Source: Microbulbifer bruguierae | GTDB lineage: Bacteria > Pseudomonadota > Gammaproteobacteria > Pseudomonadales > Cellvibrionaceae | Direction of reading: 5' to 3' | Assembly: GCF_029869925.1 (NCBI RefSeq) | Contig: NZ_CP118605.1 | Coordinates: forward strand, 1,426,001-1,490,000 | Length of the DNA: 64,000 bases | Shown here: positions 17,190-26,772 of the stretch, piece after piece | Layout: every line of letters begins with the position of its first letter | How positions within the stretch are numbered: the first letter of the stretch is position 1 | Notes under the pieces: generated by a model | What the model saw: only the letters and a program-made list of their open reading frames with translations | Told to the model about the DNA's origin: nothing | Databases searched by the model: none | Translations under genes and position numbers: made by a program

Positions 17190-18104
17190 TCAGTCAAACG
17201 CATCCCAGTACGGCGGATCGCCAAAATAACTACTGATAAAGTCGATAAACACCCTGAGCTTGGTGGCCAATAAATTCCTGTGCGGGTACACCGCGTAGAT
17301 CCCCAGCGTCTCCGGCGCGAATTCCGGAAGAATCACGTTCAATTTACCCGCTTTGATCGCTTCACCGACGATAAAGGTCGGCTGTAATGCATAACCTTCT
17401 CCGGCGATAGCGGCCTGCATCAATATTTCGCCGTTATTGCATGAAATACTTGTTGCTGCACTCATCAACCGGTTTCTTTTCAGGGCGGTCATCAGGCGGG
17501 AGTCACCGGAGCTCGATTCCAGATAGCTGTAGCGCAGGTAGTGTTCAGGCTTCAGGTCTTCCGGAACCTGCGGTACGCCGTGCCGCTGCAGATATTCCGG
17601 CGACGCACATACCACTAGCCGTATGGGGGCCAGTCGCCTGGCAATCAGTGAAGAGCTTTTCAGTTTGCCGATACGCAGCGCTACATCAAACCCTTCTTCC
17701 ACTACATCCACCTTGCGATCGTTAAGTTGCAAGTCGATGCCTACCGCCGGGTGTTCTTTTTTAAATTCCCCGATCAATGGTGCCAGGTGACGCGTGGCGA
17801 AGGTGACCGGGGCGCTGATACGCAGTAGTCCCTGGGCTTCGCTTTGCATTTCCCCCAGCTGACTTTTCATGTCCGCCAGGCTTTCCAGAATCTGCCGGGC
17901 AAACTGATAGCACTGCTCGCCCTCCTGCGTCAGATGTACGCGCCGCGTGGTGCGGTTGAACAAGCGTACCTTGAGGTGCTCTTCCAGCTGCGACACGTAC
18001 TTGCTCACCAGCTGATTCGACAGCTCCAGCTTGTCCGCGGCTTTGTTAAAGCCACCCTCGTCAGCGACCGCCACAAAGGCGTTCAAAGCGTCAATTCGGT
18101 CCAT
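17190..18104 (-). CDS. LysR-family transcriptional regulator
   Basis: A 304-residue regulator. The N-terminal winged helix-turn-helix is at residues ~3-60 ('ALNAFVAVADEGGFNKAADKLELS'), followed by a linker helix and the periplasmic-binding-like effector domain ('GLLRISAPVTFATRHLAPLIGEF'). It belongs to the large group of CrgA/AaeR-like regulators whose targets are often neighbouring redox or DoxX genes. It is transcribed away from the DoxX gene across a 159-bp spacer holding a CAACAATAC/GTATTGTTG inverted repeat, so it probably controls that gene and itself. Confidence 0.93.
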   Translation of the reverse strand: MDRIDALNAFVAVADEGGFNKAADKLELSNQLVSKYVSQLEEHLKVRLFNRTTRRVHLTQEGEQCYQFARQILESLADMKSQLGEMQSEAQGLLRISAPVTFATRHLAPLIGEFKKEHPAVGIDLQLNDRKVDVVEEGFDVALRIGKLKSSSLIARRLAPIRLVVCASPEYLQRHGVPQVPEDLKPEHYLRYSYLESSSGDSRLMTALKRNRLMSAATSISCNNGEILMQAAIAGEGYALQPTFIVGEAIKAGKLNVILPEFAPETLGIYAVYPHRNLLATKLRVFIDFISSYFGDPPYWDAFD

Positions 18105-18126
18105 AAGACGTACTCAGCCCAATTAC

Positions 18127-18181
18127 CAACAATACGTTGATAGTAGACCAACGAAATACACGTTTATAGGTGGTATTGTTG
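18127..18181. promoter_or_regulatory. Candidate operator between lysR and doxX
   Basis: CAACAATAC (18127-18135) is repeated in inverted form as GTATTGTTG (18173-18181). The left arm also pairs locally as CAAC-AATAC-GTTG. A divergent spacer with spread inverted half-sites is the usual layout for LysR regulators. The assignment is inferred from position and symmetry. Confidence 0.45.
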
Positions 18182-18263
18182 CCATTACACTGATTTTCAA
18201 GCTGGTGAGGTCGTTAGAGAGGTTGTTACACCAGACCCAAACCCAACAACTCGGAGAACGGTT

Positions 18264-18755
18264 ATGAATACGCAAGTGATCAACAAAGTTTTGAACTCAA
18301 ACGCTGGAGTGGGCGCATTCGCATTGCGCGTACCGGTCGGCATCATCCTCGCCGCCCACGGTGCCCAGAAGCTGTTTGGCTGGTTTGGCGGCTACGGCCT
18401 CGAAGGTACCGGCCAGTGGATGGCGAGCATCGGCCTGGAGCCCGGATATCTGATGGCCCTGCTGGCGGGTAGCGCGGAATTCTTCGGCGGACTGGCGCTG
18501 GTGCTGGGCCTGTTGACCCGCCCAGCGGCGGCGGTGAGTGCCGTCACCATGCTGGTGGCGATCTTCACCGCCCATATCAGCAACGGCTTCTTTATGAGCA
18601 ACAATGGTTATGAATACGCGCTGGCGCTATTCGCGGCAACTCTGGCCCTGGCCATTCAGGGTGGCGGTGCCTACGCCGTTGACAATGGTCTGAGCCAGAT
18701 CGTCGCAGACGATACCAACGGGCGAGCCGAGCAACCCGCCGTACGCACGGCCTGA
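18264..18755 (+). CDS. DoxX family membrane protein
   Basis: A 163-residue protein with four membrane helices, fitting DoxX. The first helix carries 'RVPVGIILAAHGAQKLFGWFGG', the family hallmark, followed by 'LAGSAEFFGGLALVLGLLTR' and two more helices ending in 'ALALFAATLALAIQGGG'. DoxX proteins are linked to thiosulfate:quinone oxidation or redox stress in different organisms; the activity here cannot be told from sequence. The divergent LysR gene is the likely regulator. Ends at a clear terminator before pilU, which is convergent. Confidence 0.9.
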   Translation: MNTQVINKVLNSNAGVGAFALRVPVGIILAAHGAQKLFGWFGGYGLEGTGQWMASIGLEPGYLMALLAGSAEFFGGLALVLGLLTRPAAAVSAVTMLVAIFTAHISNGFFMSNNGYEYALALFAATLALAIQGGGAYAVDNGLSQIVADDTNGRAEQPAVRTA

Positions 18756-18778
18756 TAGGAATGATTGGAAAACGCACC

Positions 18779-18801
18779 ATTCGCCCCCGGCCGGGGCGAA
18801 T
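18779..18801. terminator. Terminator hairpin between doxX and pilU
   Basis: ATTCGCCCC pairs with GGGGCGAAT around CGGCC. It sits between two convergent genes; it lacks a T-run. Confidence 0.65.
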
Positions 18802-18835
18802 GTCTGCATCCCCCTCCACGAAGGCGTGAAGAGAA

Positions 18836-20020
18836 TCAGTAATGTACCAGCTCTTCCTCTTCCTCCTCGATGGCCGCCAGAGAGAGTGAAAGTCCACCGC
18901 CGGTCTTGGCACCGTCCTCTTGCCCTTCACCGTCCGACTCTACCACCTTGGGCTTCTTGCCCTCTTCGTACAGCTTGATACGCAGGCGCAGGTTGTTGGC
19001 AGAGTCCGCGTTTTTGATCGCTTCTTCGTAGCTGATACGGCCTTCCACATAGAGTTTGAACAGGGCGCCGTCAAACGTCTGCATCCCCATGTTCTCGGAC
19101 TTTTCCATCATTTCCTTGATGGAGTGGAATTCGCCCTTGAGGATCAGCTCATTGATGGTCTGGGTGCCCAGCAGAATCTCCACCGCGGCACAGCGCTTGC
19201 CATCCACGGTGGGCACCAGGCGCTGGGAGACGAACGCGCGGATATTCTGCGACAGCGACATCAGCAGCTGTGGGCGGCGCTCTTCCGGGAAGAAGTTCAC
19301 GATGCGGTCCAGCGCCTGGTTGGCGTTGTTGGCGTGCAAGGTGGAGATGGCCAGGTGGCCTGTCTCGGCAAAGGCGATGGCGTGCTCCATGGTCTCGCGA
19401 TCACGGATCTCACCGATCAGGATCACATCCGGTGCCTGACGCAGGGTGTTCTTGAGAGCGGCGTGGAAACTGCGGGTATCCACCCCCACTTCGCGCTGGT
19501 TGATCACGCTCTTCTTGTGCCGGTGCACATATTCCACCGGATCCTCGATGGTGATGATATGGCCACCGCTGTGGGTATTGCGGTGATCGATCAGTGCCGC
19601 CAGGGAGGTGGATTTACCGGAGCCGGTACCGCCCACAAACAACACCAGGCCGCGCTTGGCCATCACCACGTCCTTCAGGATCGGCGGCAGCTTCAGGTCA
19701 TCGAACTTGGGAATTTCGGTGACGATATTTCGCGCAACAATGGAGACCTGATTGCGCTGCCAGAAGATATTGATACGGAAGCGACCCACGTTGGGAATGG
19801 TCATCGCCAGGTTCATTTCCAGCTCGCGCTTGAACTCCTCACGCTGCTCCTCATCCATGATCTCCATGGCGATTTTCTCAATTTCACCGGGAGCCAGAGG
19901 CTCTTTGCCCAGCGGTTTCAGTACCCCCTGGAACTTGGCGCAGGGCGGCGCCCCGGTACTGAGGTAGAGATCAGAGCCATCGTTTTTGGCGAGTACACGG
20001 AGATAACCGGTAAAATCCAT
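18836..20020 (-). CDS. pilU: Type IV pilus retraction ATPase PilU
   Basis: A 394-residue GspE-family hexameric ATPase that assists PilT in pilus retraction and twitching. Visible elements are Walker A 'GGTGSGKST' (about residue 130), the Asp box around 'IITIEDPVEYVH', Walker B 'VILIGEIRDRETMEHAI' and the His box 'HLAISTLHANNANQALDR'. The start 'MDFTGYLRVLAKNDGSDLYL' matches PilU, and the length is PilU-like rather than PilT-like. pilT is not next to it in this window. The C-terminal tail (last ~40 residues) is acidic with a Glu run. Confidence 0.92.
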   Translation of the reverse strand: MDFTGYLRVLAKNDGSDLYLSTGAPPCAKFQGVLKPLGKEPLAPGEIEKIAMEIMDEEQREEFKRELEMNLAMTIPNVGRFRINIFWQRNQVSIVARNIVTEIPKFDDLKLPPILKDVVMAKRGLVLFVGGTGSGKSTSLAALIDHRNTHSGGHIITIEDPVEYVHRHKKSVINQREVGVDTRSFHAALKNTLRQAPDVILIGEIRDRETMEHAIAFAETGHLAISTLHANNANQALDRIVNFFPEERRPQLLMSLSQNIRAFVSQRLVPTVDGKRCAAVEILLGTQTINELILKGEFHSIKEMMEKSENMGMQTFDGALFKLYVEGRISYEEAIKNADSANNLRLRIKLYEEGKKPKVVESDGEGQEDGAKTGGGLSLSLAAIEEEEEELVHY

Positions 20021-20484
20021 TGCTACAGTTCCTGCTGGCGCGAAAATCATCGATCGCGAAGCTTAACCAAAACTGTGAAATGCAGCAAAGAAAAACCGGA
20101 CGAACTGCCAATGTACTTTCGTGCCTTTGTGAGGTGAATCCTGATATAGCAAAGGGTTTACTTACCTCAGCAGCCTGGCAGCGGCTCACGCAAAGCGGCC
20201 GTTTCCAAGCCTCAGTACAACAAGATTAGACTCGACCTTTCTTGCGAGGCCATATAAGCCCTCTCCTTGGATCCACTTCCCCTGTACCTGGGGACTCCAG
20301 ATCAATCTTCGGACTATTTTTTACTCAGCTTCTGGTTTGTCATACCGAGTCTTCCTTGCTAAATTCGAACGCTCGACCTGCTTGACAGCTCCAGAACCTG
20401 CCTAACATACCCGGCACCAGGTCAAACAATTGATTTACACAGGAAGCTCGCACTAGTGCGCGAGTGTTTTACACGGAGAGTAGT
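20021..20484. other. 464-bp spacer between pilU and the DUF3592 gene
   Basis: No convincing gene. It must hold the pilU promoter on the minus strand and that of the DUF3592 gene on the plus strand. A 12-bp perfect palindrome, CGCACTAGTGCG, lies near 20449 and a ribosome binding site CGGAGAG at 20474-20480. Confidence 0.4.
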
Positions 20485-21063
20485 ATGCATTCGATAGTCT
20501 TCATGCTGGCCGGATTGTTATGTGTTGCTTTGGCGTTGATTGGGAAAAAGACGAGGCAAGCATTTATCGCCGAGTCATTTCTGGTGCGGGGTAAGGTAGT
20601 AGATATCAAGGAAGAGCGACAGAAATCCGGTGACTCAACAAACACGTTTCACTTCCCGATCATTGAATACAAAACCAGATCTACCTTCCGATTCAAGGCG
20701 GAGGTTGATGCCGATCAGCACCTTCTGAACGTGGGCGATTCCGCGGCGGTAATGGTCAGCAAGAAAAACCACAAGATCGCGAAGCTTAAAAATGGCACCA
20801 AGGAATTATATCTTTTGTTAAATGCCTTGATGGTTCTGGGGATTTCCGGATGTGTACTGTCGATCTACCTATTTGACCCGAAGGAATTCAACCTTGATTT
20901 CATCAAGGATCCGTTTACGCTGCTATTCACTGTCGCAGTAATTGGATTCCTTACCTCAAAAATGTACCCGCCCCTGAAGCTGTATTTTAATAATGGGCCA
21001 CGATATTCGGAAAATGCCTACGAAGTTTCCAACATTAAAACATCGCTAGAAAATCTGGAATGA
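20485..21063 (+). CDS. DUF3592 domain membrane protein
   Basis: A 192-residue protein with the DUF3592 layout: an N-terminal membrane segment ('SIVFMLAGLLCVALALIG'), then a beta-rich soluble domain ('VRGKVVDIKEERQKSGDS', 'FHFPIIEYKT', 'VGDSAAVMVSKKN'), then two more membrane segments near residues 115-135 and 150-168. Function unknown. I chose ATG 20485 because CGGAGAG precedes it. The next small gene begins about 90 bp later; both may belong to one unit. Confidence 0.75.
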   Translation: MHSIVFMLAGLLCVALALIGKKTRQAFIAESFLVRGKVVDIKEERQKSGDSTNTFHFPIIEYKTRSTFRFKAEVDADQHLLNVGDSAAVMVSKKNHKIAKLKNGTKELYLLLNALMVLGISGCVLSIYLFDPKEFNLDFIKDPFTLLFTVAVIGFLTSKMYPPLKLYFNNGPRYSENAYEVSNIKTSLENLE

Positions 21064-21150
21064 CTTTATCGCATGCCAGGAACGTCACCACCCTCTACAT
21101 TGCCGCCCACGCATTGATAACACAACTGGATCAATATAAAGAGGGAACCA

Positions 21151-21645
21151 GTGAGCTCATATCAGCGAGTCAACAAGGAAACAACGATCATGGATAAACA
21201 CTGGGAGACCGGCTTCACGACGCCGTTAAAAGCAAAATTAGCGCTGTTTTTACTTTCCTTTTTCGCCGTCCTGGGATTTGGCCTTACCGGCTATAAAATG
21301 GGGAGTATTGCGCCAATCACGATTGCCGTTTTTCTCTGTGTTTTACTCTGGGGTACGGCGTTTCGTAAAAGCTGGTTTCATATAGACGAACTCCATAAGA
21401 CCGTTACCATCAAGACCCGTTTTTTTCTTACCTGGCGGAAAACACTGTCCTATAGAGGCAAATTCTTAACAGAGAGCAGCTCTCGAAGCATCTCCCAGGA
21501 CCATGGATCGAGAGGCTCTGGCAGCAATGAAATCTATCTGACCGAAAGACATGCCACGAAAGGAGAACTCATTTTTTCCTCCAATGTGAGTGAAGACTAC
21601 TTTCGGGTAATCGAATACCTTGGCACTTATATCACGGTCAAGTGA
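21151..21645 (+). CDS. Small unknown membrane protein
   Basis: A 164-residue protein with two membrane segments (about 30-47, 'LALFLLSFFAVLGFGLTG', and 53-69). A soluble domain begins 'SWFHIDELHKTVTIKTRFFLT' and looks like a PH-type beta domain of the kind found in YcxB- and DUF3592-like proteins. The start is GTG 21151 with AGAGGGAACC before it; ATG 21190 is an alternative. No named family recognised. Its neighbour upstream has a similar membrane-plus-beta-domain design. Confidence 0.6.
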   Translation: MSSYQRVNKETTIMDKHWETGFTTPLKAKLALFLLSFFAVLGFGLTGYKMGSIAPITIAVFLCVLLWGTAFRKSWFHIDELHKTVTIKTRFFLTWRKTLSYRGKFLTESSSRSISQDHGSRGSGSNEIYLTERHATKGELIFSSNVSEDYFRVIEYLGTYITVK

Positions 21646-21942
21646 GCAGTGGTGTAAGGTATTCACTGCTCGCCGACAGGTCGTCTCTAACCCGTTCATA
21701 ATTCATTGTTCACGCGAGTGATTCGCTGTAACGCGTTGACTGCCTTATCCGTATGGGCACCCTGAGAATACTGCGGCTGATTGCCAGTCCGTTGACCTTA
21801 TACGAACTGCTCAATGGTGCGAGTAAAAGCTATATCGGACGATGCGGAGAACCCGGAAGCCACAATGACCTTCAGCAACACCGGCTTATCGATTATTCCG
21901 AAAGATCAGCAACCGCCCCCCCAACCTTTGAATATCGTGTAA

Positions 21943-23748
21943 TTACGCGAACTCTTCCGGCACGATGAGACTGACAATCTGCCAGCCCTCTTTTAGTGAA
22001 AATTCGTGAGAGGTCGTATAGATATGGATTTTTCCGTGTGGATCCAGCGCGTAGAGTCGTGTGGCGCGGCTGCCGTAGGTTTCCCTGTAATCTTCTATGG
22101 TAAAAGCTTCTGTGAGGCCAGTAGTCCTGATGGTTGCCCCCTTTGCCACTAGACTGGCCAGGCGACTATAGGTAGCGTTTCCTGAAAACAGCTCCAGCCT
22201 TTTTGCGTATTCTTCCGACACCTGGTGACTGGCTCGCCCTTCCGAAGCGCCATGACTCAACCCCAGCACGGTACCTTTCCCCAGCAAATGTTCGAAGTGG
22301 TAGGTCACCAGAGGATTGAGCTGTTTGTAAGGTGACAACACCAGAACCTTGCCTACGGTGGAGAGATCCATGGTCAGGCTCGCATGCTCCGAAATTGGAT
22401 TACCGTAGTAAGTGGGGATATTTGCCATCCGCGCTTCGCGGATGGCATCCCAGTTGGTATCGGCAATTCTGACCGGAACGCCCTTATCCATCAGATCTTT
22501 TGCCAACAAACGCGCGAACTTGCCGCCGCCAAAAAGCAGGTAACCATTTGGATAGGGCGCGCGGACACCCAGTATCTTGGCAATGGTTTTGGAGGTCAGA
22601 CTTTGCAGGACCACGGTCGCGATGATCACCAGAAACACCATCGGCACCAGCAACTCGGATTTTGGCAACCCCAGGGTATCCAGTTTCAGCGCAAACAGGG
22701 CGGATACCGCAGCGGCAACAATACCCCGCGGGGCGATCCAGCTGAGCATCGCCAGTTCGCGCCAACTCAGACCGGACCCGGGTGACGACAGAAACACCGA
22801 TAGTGGTCGGGCGACAAACATGATGGCCGCCAATACGATGACCGCGCCCCACCCCAACTGGGTAATCGTGAAAAATTCCAGCCGCGCGGCAAGCAGGATA
22901 AATAGCGCGGAAATCAGCAGTACGCTGAGGGTCTCCTTGAATTCGAGAATGTCGTCGACATTCAGGTTTTTCATATTGGCCATCCAGATTCCCATTACGG
23001 TAACCGTGAGCAGGCCGGATTCGTGGGTCATCAGGTTGGATGCGGCATAGGCGCCCAGCATCAGAGTAAGCACCGCGGTATTGCGCAGGTAGTGGGGTAT
23101 CCAATTGTTTCTGAGCAAGGTGCCGAGAAAATAACCCATCAATGACCCCACCCCGAATCCGATTACCACCACCTTGAGGAAGGTCACCAGTGCGTGCTCA
23201 AAGGCCGCGTGGGATGCGACGATGTACTCGTAAACCAGCACGGCCAGCAGTGCGCCGATGGGGTCAATAACAATGCCCTCCCAGCGCAGGATGTTGGAGA
23301 TCCGGGTATTCGGCCGCACTGAACGCAGCATCGGTACGATGACCGTAGGCCCGGTAACGGTGACGATGGCGCCAAACAATGCGGCCAGGTGTATTGGCAT
23401 ACCGAGGGCATAGTGCGCCGTGGGCGTGGCGATCAGCCAGGTTATCAATGCCCCCAGCGTACACAGGTTACGCACCATGGTGCCGTGCCCGGCGATGTCG
23501 GAAAACTTGAGGGTCAGCGCCCCCTCAAACAGGATGATAGCGACCGCCAGCGAAACCAGCGGAAAAAACAGGTCGCCGAACAGAACATCGGGGTCGAGCA
23601 CTCCCGTCACAGGTCCAAGCACAAGGCCCGCCACCAAAAGGGGCAAAATGGCCGGCAGCTTGAGCATATACGCCAGATACTGACACGCGATCGAGACAAT
23701 CCCCACCATTACCAGCAGGGCCATTGGATTCGAAAGGATTTGTTCCAT
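21943..23748 (-). CDS. Cation:proton antiporter with TrkA-N-type domain
   Basis: This 601-residue inner-membrane protein has an antiporter domain (residues ~1-390, about 12-13 helices) followed by an RCK/TrkA-N-like Rossmann domain ('GYLLFGGGKFARLLAKDL') and a final beta domain. The helices 'FGAIVTVTGPTVIVPMLRSV' and 'EGIVIDPIGALLAVLVYEYI' carry the core Asp and the T-x-P motifs of CPA1/NhaP-type Na+(K+)/H+ exchangers. Domain order is like bacterial NhaP2/CvrA-type proteins. The Rossmann loop reads GGGKFA, not the classical GxGxxG, so nucleotide binding is uncertain. Transcribed alone. Confidence 0.85.
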   Translation of the reverse strand: MEQILSNPMALLVMVGIVSIACQYLAYMLKLPAILPLLVAGLVLGPVTGVLDPDVLFGDLFFPLVSLAVAIILFEGALTLKFSDIAGHGTMVRNLCTLGALITWLIATPTAHYALGMPIHLAALFGAIVTVTGPTVIVPMLRSVRPNTRISNILRWEGIVIDPIGALLAVLVYEYIVASHAAFEHALVTFLKVVVIGFGVGSLMGYFLGTLLRNNWIPHYLRNTAVLTLMLGAYAASNLMTHESGLLTVTVMGIWMANMKNLNVDDILEFKETLSVLLISALFILLAARLEFFTITQLGWGAVIVLAAIMFVARPLSVFLSSPGSGLSWRELAMLSWIAPRGIVAAAVSALFALKLDTLGLPKSELLVPMVFLVIIATVVLQSLTSKTIAKILGVRAPYPNGYLLFGGGKFARLLAKDLMDKGVPVRIADTNWDAIREARMANIPTYYGNPISEHASLTMDLSTVGKVLVLSPYKQLNPLVTYHFEHLLGKGTVLGLSHGASEGRASHQVSEEYAKRLELFSGNATYSRLASLVAKGATIRTTGLTEAFTIEDYRETYGSRATRLYALDPHGKIHIYTTSHEFSLKEGWQIVSLIVPEEFA

Positions 23749-24003
23749 GGGGAAAGATCAGCCGATTGCAGCAAGTACCTGAGTGCACAAGTATAACTTA
23801 GTGAATAGGGCCGAATACCCGATGCGTCGAAGATGAGCTCGGGAATGAAACTCGGAATGCACTCTGTACGCGCACTAGATGCCGAAGAGAAATTGAGGCG
23901 GGTTTGGCAGAAATTGCCCATCATGTGCCTGGTCGTGCCAATGCGAGTTGCACGGCACGACGGCGTCGATACCAGTCAGAGTGAACCAATAAATATCAGA
24001 TGC
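23749..24003. other. Spacer between antiporter start and the D-amino-acid locus
   Basis: About 255 bp. No gene, repeat or terminator is clear. It separates the antiporter from the last gene of the minus-strand operon that ends at 24004. Confidence 0.3.
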
Positions 24004-25656
24004 TTATTCTTTCACGCCTGACTCTGCCACCCGCACCAGATCGAGGTCGTGAAAATCAAATGAAAAATCGGTCGCCGGAGAAACCGCTTTCATTCGAATT
24101 CGCTCGACGCCGCCTTCCGGTGTCAGAGTGAAGGAAACATAGGCATCCGCATTCAGGCTGCGGGTCTCCCAGCGGGCAATAAACGTATTGAACTGGAAGT
24201 GTTCCAGGGGACCACTAAGCAACTTGCTGCGACCGGAGCTGAACCACAGTTCTCCATCGACATTTTTGCCGATGCTGATGTCGCCGTACCAGGGATCTCG
24301 GTAAGTTCCTACGTACGCATCCAGCGGCAAGCTCGGGGCACTGTCGCGCACCCGGGATGATTCCGCTTCGGCAACAACGGAGGCCGCGTGCTCGCGCTTG
24401 CCGTTCACCACTTCATCGATAATGGCGATCCAGTCTTTGCCATATTCCTGTGTACTTCCGCTCAAAAACTGGTCGAGAATATCGTTAACCACCGCCAGCG
24501 GCGCCGCTGTCATGGCATTGTTACTGGCGAATACCGCCAGCCCCTGCTTTGGCATCAGTGCGATATAACTGGTCATTCCCCAAAGGCCACCGCTGTGTGT
24601 GTAAATGGGCTGGCCGTAGAACGTCGATACATTCCAGCCCAGCGCATAGGCACTGAGGAAGGCTCCAGAGTGCTCGGCCAGATAACCGCGCGGTGTAGTG
24701 ATCGTCACCGGTTTGAAAAGCTCCGCCACCTGTTCTGAACTCAACAACTGCTTTCCATCGGATGCCACCCCGTTATTCAACAGAAAGTTCATCCACGCCG
24801 TCATGGATTCGGCGCTACAGTTGATCCCCCCCGCTGCCGCCGTCAGTTCCGACTCCATTGATGCCGTCGTCTCGAACTTGCCTTCCCGATACAGGTGCGG
24901 TGTCGCCTTGCTGGTCCGTTTCGCGGTACGTGACAGGGATGCCCGACAATCTTTCATACCTAACGGGAACAGCAACCGCTGTTCGACAAACTGTTCGAAC
25001 GGTATACCGGAAACCCGACTGACAACTTCGCCGGCAACGATATACAGCAGATTGTCGTAGTCATACCCGGAGCGAAAGCTCGATTTGGGTTTAAGGTGCC
25101 GCATTGCCCGCACGACATCAGCACTGGTGGATTCCGCCTCGGGAAAAATCAGCAGGTCGCCAGCCCCCAACGGCAGGCCGCTGCGATGGGTAACCAGATC
25201 GCGAACGGTAAACTCCCGGGTGACCCAGGGATCGTACATCTGGAACTCGGGTAGATAATCGATGACCGGTGTATCCCAGCCCAATTTGCCATCATCTACC
25301 AGTATGGCAAGCGCGGCATTGGTGAAGGCTTTACTGACGGAAGCGATCTGAAATAACGTCTGCTCCGTAACAGCCCCGCGCTTGCCGACCTCGGTAACAC
25401 CGTGTCCCTCGGAGTAATAGAGCTTGCCGTCATAGACGACGGAAACTGCCATACCCGGAGCGTGAAAAATTTCCATAGCCCGGACCACCGAGCGGTCGAT
25501 CGCCGCTGGTGCCGGCGTACTGGCATAAGCCATCGTTGCCGCCATACTCAGCAGAGCACCAGTGAAAATTCCCAAAGTGCGGTAGCGCCAACCTGTGCCC
25601 GATCCATTTTCAGTACTCTGATTCCGGGCAGGCAATTTTAAAGAAATATACGGCAT
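24004..25656 (-). CDS. Exported serine hydrolase, beta-lactamase/D-peptidase fold
   Basis: A 550-residue member of the class C beta-lactamase/PBP4*/esterase family. A twin-basic-free signal peptide ends near 'MAYASTPAPA'. The catalytic SxxK is 'SVSK' in 'LFQIASVSKAFTNAAL', and the second motif is likely the Tyr in 'FRSGYDYDNLLYIVAG'. The third is 'HSGG' in 'IYTHSGGLWGM'. Residues ~440-550 form a separate C-terminal beta domain (DUF3471-like, 'AYVGTYRDPWYGDISIG'). The chosen ATG has GGAG just upstream. It is the last gene of the operon that includes dgcN and dgcA; removal of D-residues from peptides is the likely job, but esterase activity cannot be excluded. Confidence 0.85.
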   Translation of the reverse strand: MPYISLKLPARNQSTENGSGTGWRYRTLGIFTGALLSMAATMAYASTPAPAAIDRSVVRAMEIFHAPGMAVSVVYDGKLYYSEGHGVTEVGKRGAVTEQTLFQIASVSKAFTNAALAILVDDGKLGWDTPVIDYLPEFQMYDPWVTREFTVRDLVTHRSGLPLGAGDLLIFPEAESTSADVVRAMRHLKPKSSFRSGYDYDNLLYIVAGEVVSRVSGIPFEQFVEQRLLFPLGMKDCRASLSRTAKRTSKATPHLYREGKFETTASMESELTAAAGGINCSAESMTAWMNFLLNNGVASDGKQLLSSEQVAELFKPVTITTPRGYLAEHSGAFLSAYALGWNVSTFYGQPIYTHSGGLWGMTSYIALMPKQGLAVFASNNAMTAAPLAVVNDILDQFLSGSTQEYGKDWIAIIDEVVNGKREHAASVVAEAESSRVRDSAPSLPLDAYVGTYRDPWYGDISIGKNVDGELWFSSGRSKLLSGPLEHFQFNTFIARWETRSLNADAYVSFTLTPEGGVERIRMKAVSPATDFSFDFHDLDLVRVAESGVKE

Positions 25657-25734
25657 GAGCTGCTCCACAGACGCGGCCGATCGGGCGTGTCTTTATCAAT
25701 TATTTTTCTGGATATATACGGATAAAAATTTTCT

Positions 25735-26772
25735 TCAGGCCATTTCTGCCGCAGGCGCAACCTCGGCGGTCAGCTGTTCGAGAATGGGTTCAACCCCGTC
25801 AACCAGAGGATCCACACAGGGTAACCGGAGTTCCCGCTCCAGTTGTCGTAGATACTCTTCGCGCTCGGCCGATCGCAGACCTGACGTATTTACACTGACA
25901 CCCACACAACGGATACCGGGATTGGTCAGCTCCCCGATAGATACAATTCGCTGGATGATTTGTGCAATACCTGCCAATGGCACCTCCGGCCAGCCGGCGA
26001 TGTGAGTGCGGCCGGCTTCATGACAGACCACAAACGCATCCGGCTGCGAACCCATCAACAGCCCCATACTCACGGCACCGTAGGCCGGATGGGTAATGGC
26101 ACCCTGCCCTTCGATCACATCCCAGTGCTCGGGTGTATTTTCCGGGGAAAGTAATTCGGCAGCACCGGAAAGAAAATCCGAGACAACAGAGTCCATGGGG
26201 ATACCCCGCCCGGATATCATGATGCCGGTCTGGCCGCTGGCCCGAAAATCCGCGTCCATTCCCCGCTGTTTCATTGCCGCGTGCAGGGCCAGTGCGGTGT
26301 ACTTCTTGCCAACCGCGCAGTCTGTACCAACGGTCAGCAGGCGTTTGCCTGTGCGCCTTTTACCGCTACCCACCGGCAGTGCCGCGGGAGGTACACGGAC
26401 ATCGACCAGCTTCGCACCGGAACGTTTTGCCGCGGCCGCGAGATGCGGAATTTCCTGCAGGCGCCCGTGCGCGCCGGAAACAATATCAAGCCCCGCCTCT
26501 GCCGCCTGAACAAGCGTGTCCAGCCACGAGGTCGGAACCACGCCACCTACGGTGGCGGTACCGATAATCAGCGAACCTACGCCCGCGTTTGCGGCTTCCT
26601 CAATCGTCATCGGCGGCAACCCGAGATCCACACTTCCACCCGCCAGAGTCAGTTGCCCCGCGCATAGCTCCGGTCGCCACTGCGCCAAGCCGGCCCCCGT
26701 CTTGGCGTAGGTCAGTTCGGTGACATCTCCGAGAAAAATCAGATACGGCGATTTCAAGGTAATCAGGTTCAC
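25735..26772 (-). CDS. dgcN: DUF1611 protein, DgcN-type D-glutamate N-acetyltransferase
   Basis: A 345-residue DUF1611 protein. The family has an N-terminal Rossmann-like part ('YLIFLGDVTELTYAKTGAG') and a P-loop-like C-terminal part. The nucleotide-loop motif 'GTDCAVGKKYTALAL' and the 'DVIEGQGAITHPAYGAV' block are both present. DgcN from marine Pseudoalteromonas N-acetylates D-glutamate for conversion to the L-form by DgcA; that activity is assigned here from family plus the DgcA neighbour. Its start overlaps the permease stop by four bases (TCAT/ATGA type), so the two are translationally coupled. The DUF1611 family also has members of other function. Confidence 0.82.
   Translation of the reverse strand: MNLITLKSPYLIFLGDVTELTYAKTGAGLAQWRPELCAGQLTLAGGSVDLGLPPMTIEEAANAGVGSLIIGTATVGGVVPTSWLDTLVQAAEAGLDIVSGAHGRLQEIPHLAAAAKRSGAKLVDVRVPPAALPVGSGKRRTGKRLLTVGTDCAVGKKYTALALHAAMKQRGMDADFRASGQTGIMISGRGIPMDSVVSDFLSGAAELLSPENTPEHWDVIEGQGAITHPAYGAVSMGLLMGSQPDAFVVCHEAGRTHIAGWPEVPLAGIAQIIQRIVSIGELTNPGIRCVGVSVNTSGLRSAEREEYLRQLERELRLPCVDPLVDGVEPILEQLTAEVAPAAEMA

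Noticed and set aside
21753-21968. 71-codon frame downstream of the small membrane protein
   Set aside because: It runs into the antisense of the antiporter 3' end, has no ribosome binding site and no recognisable sequence.
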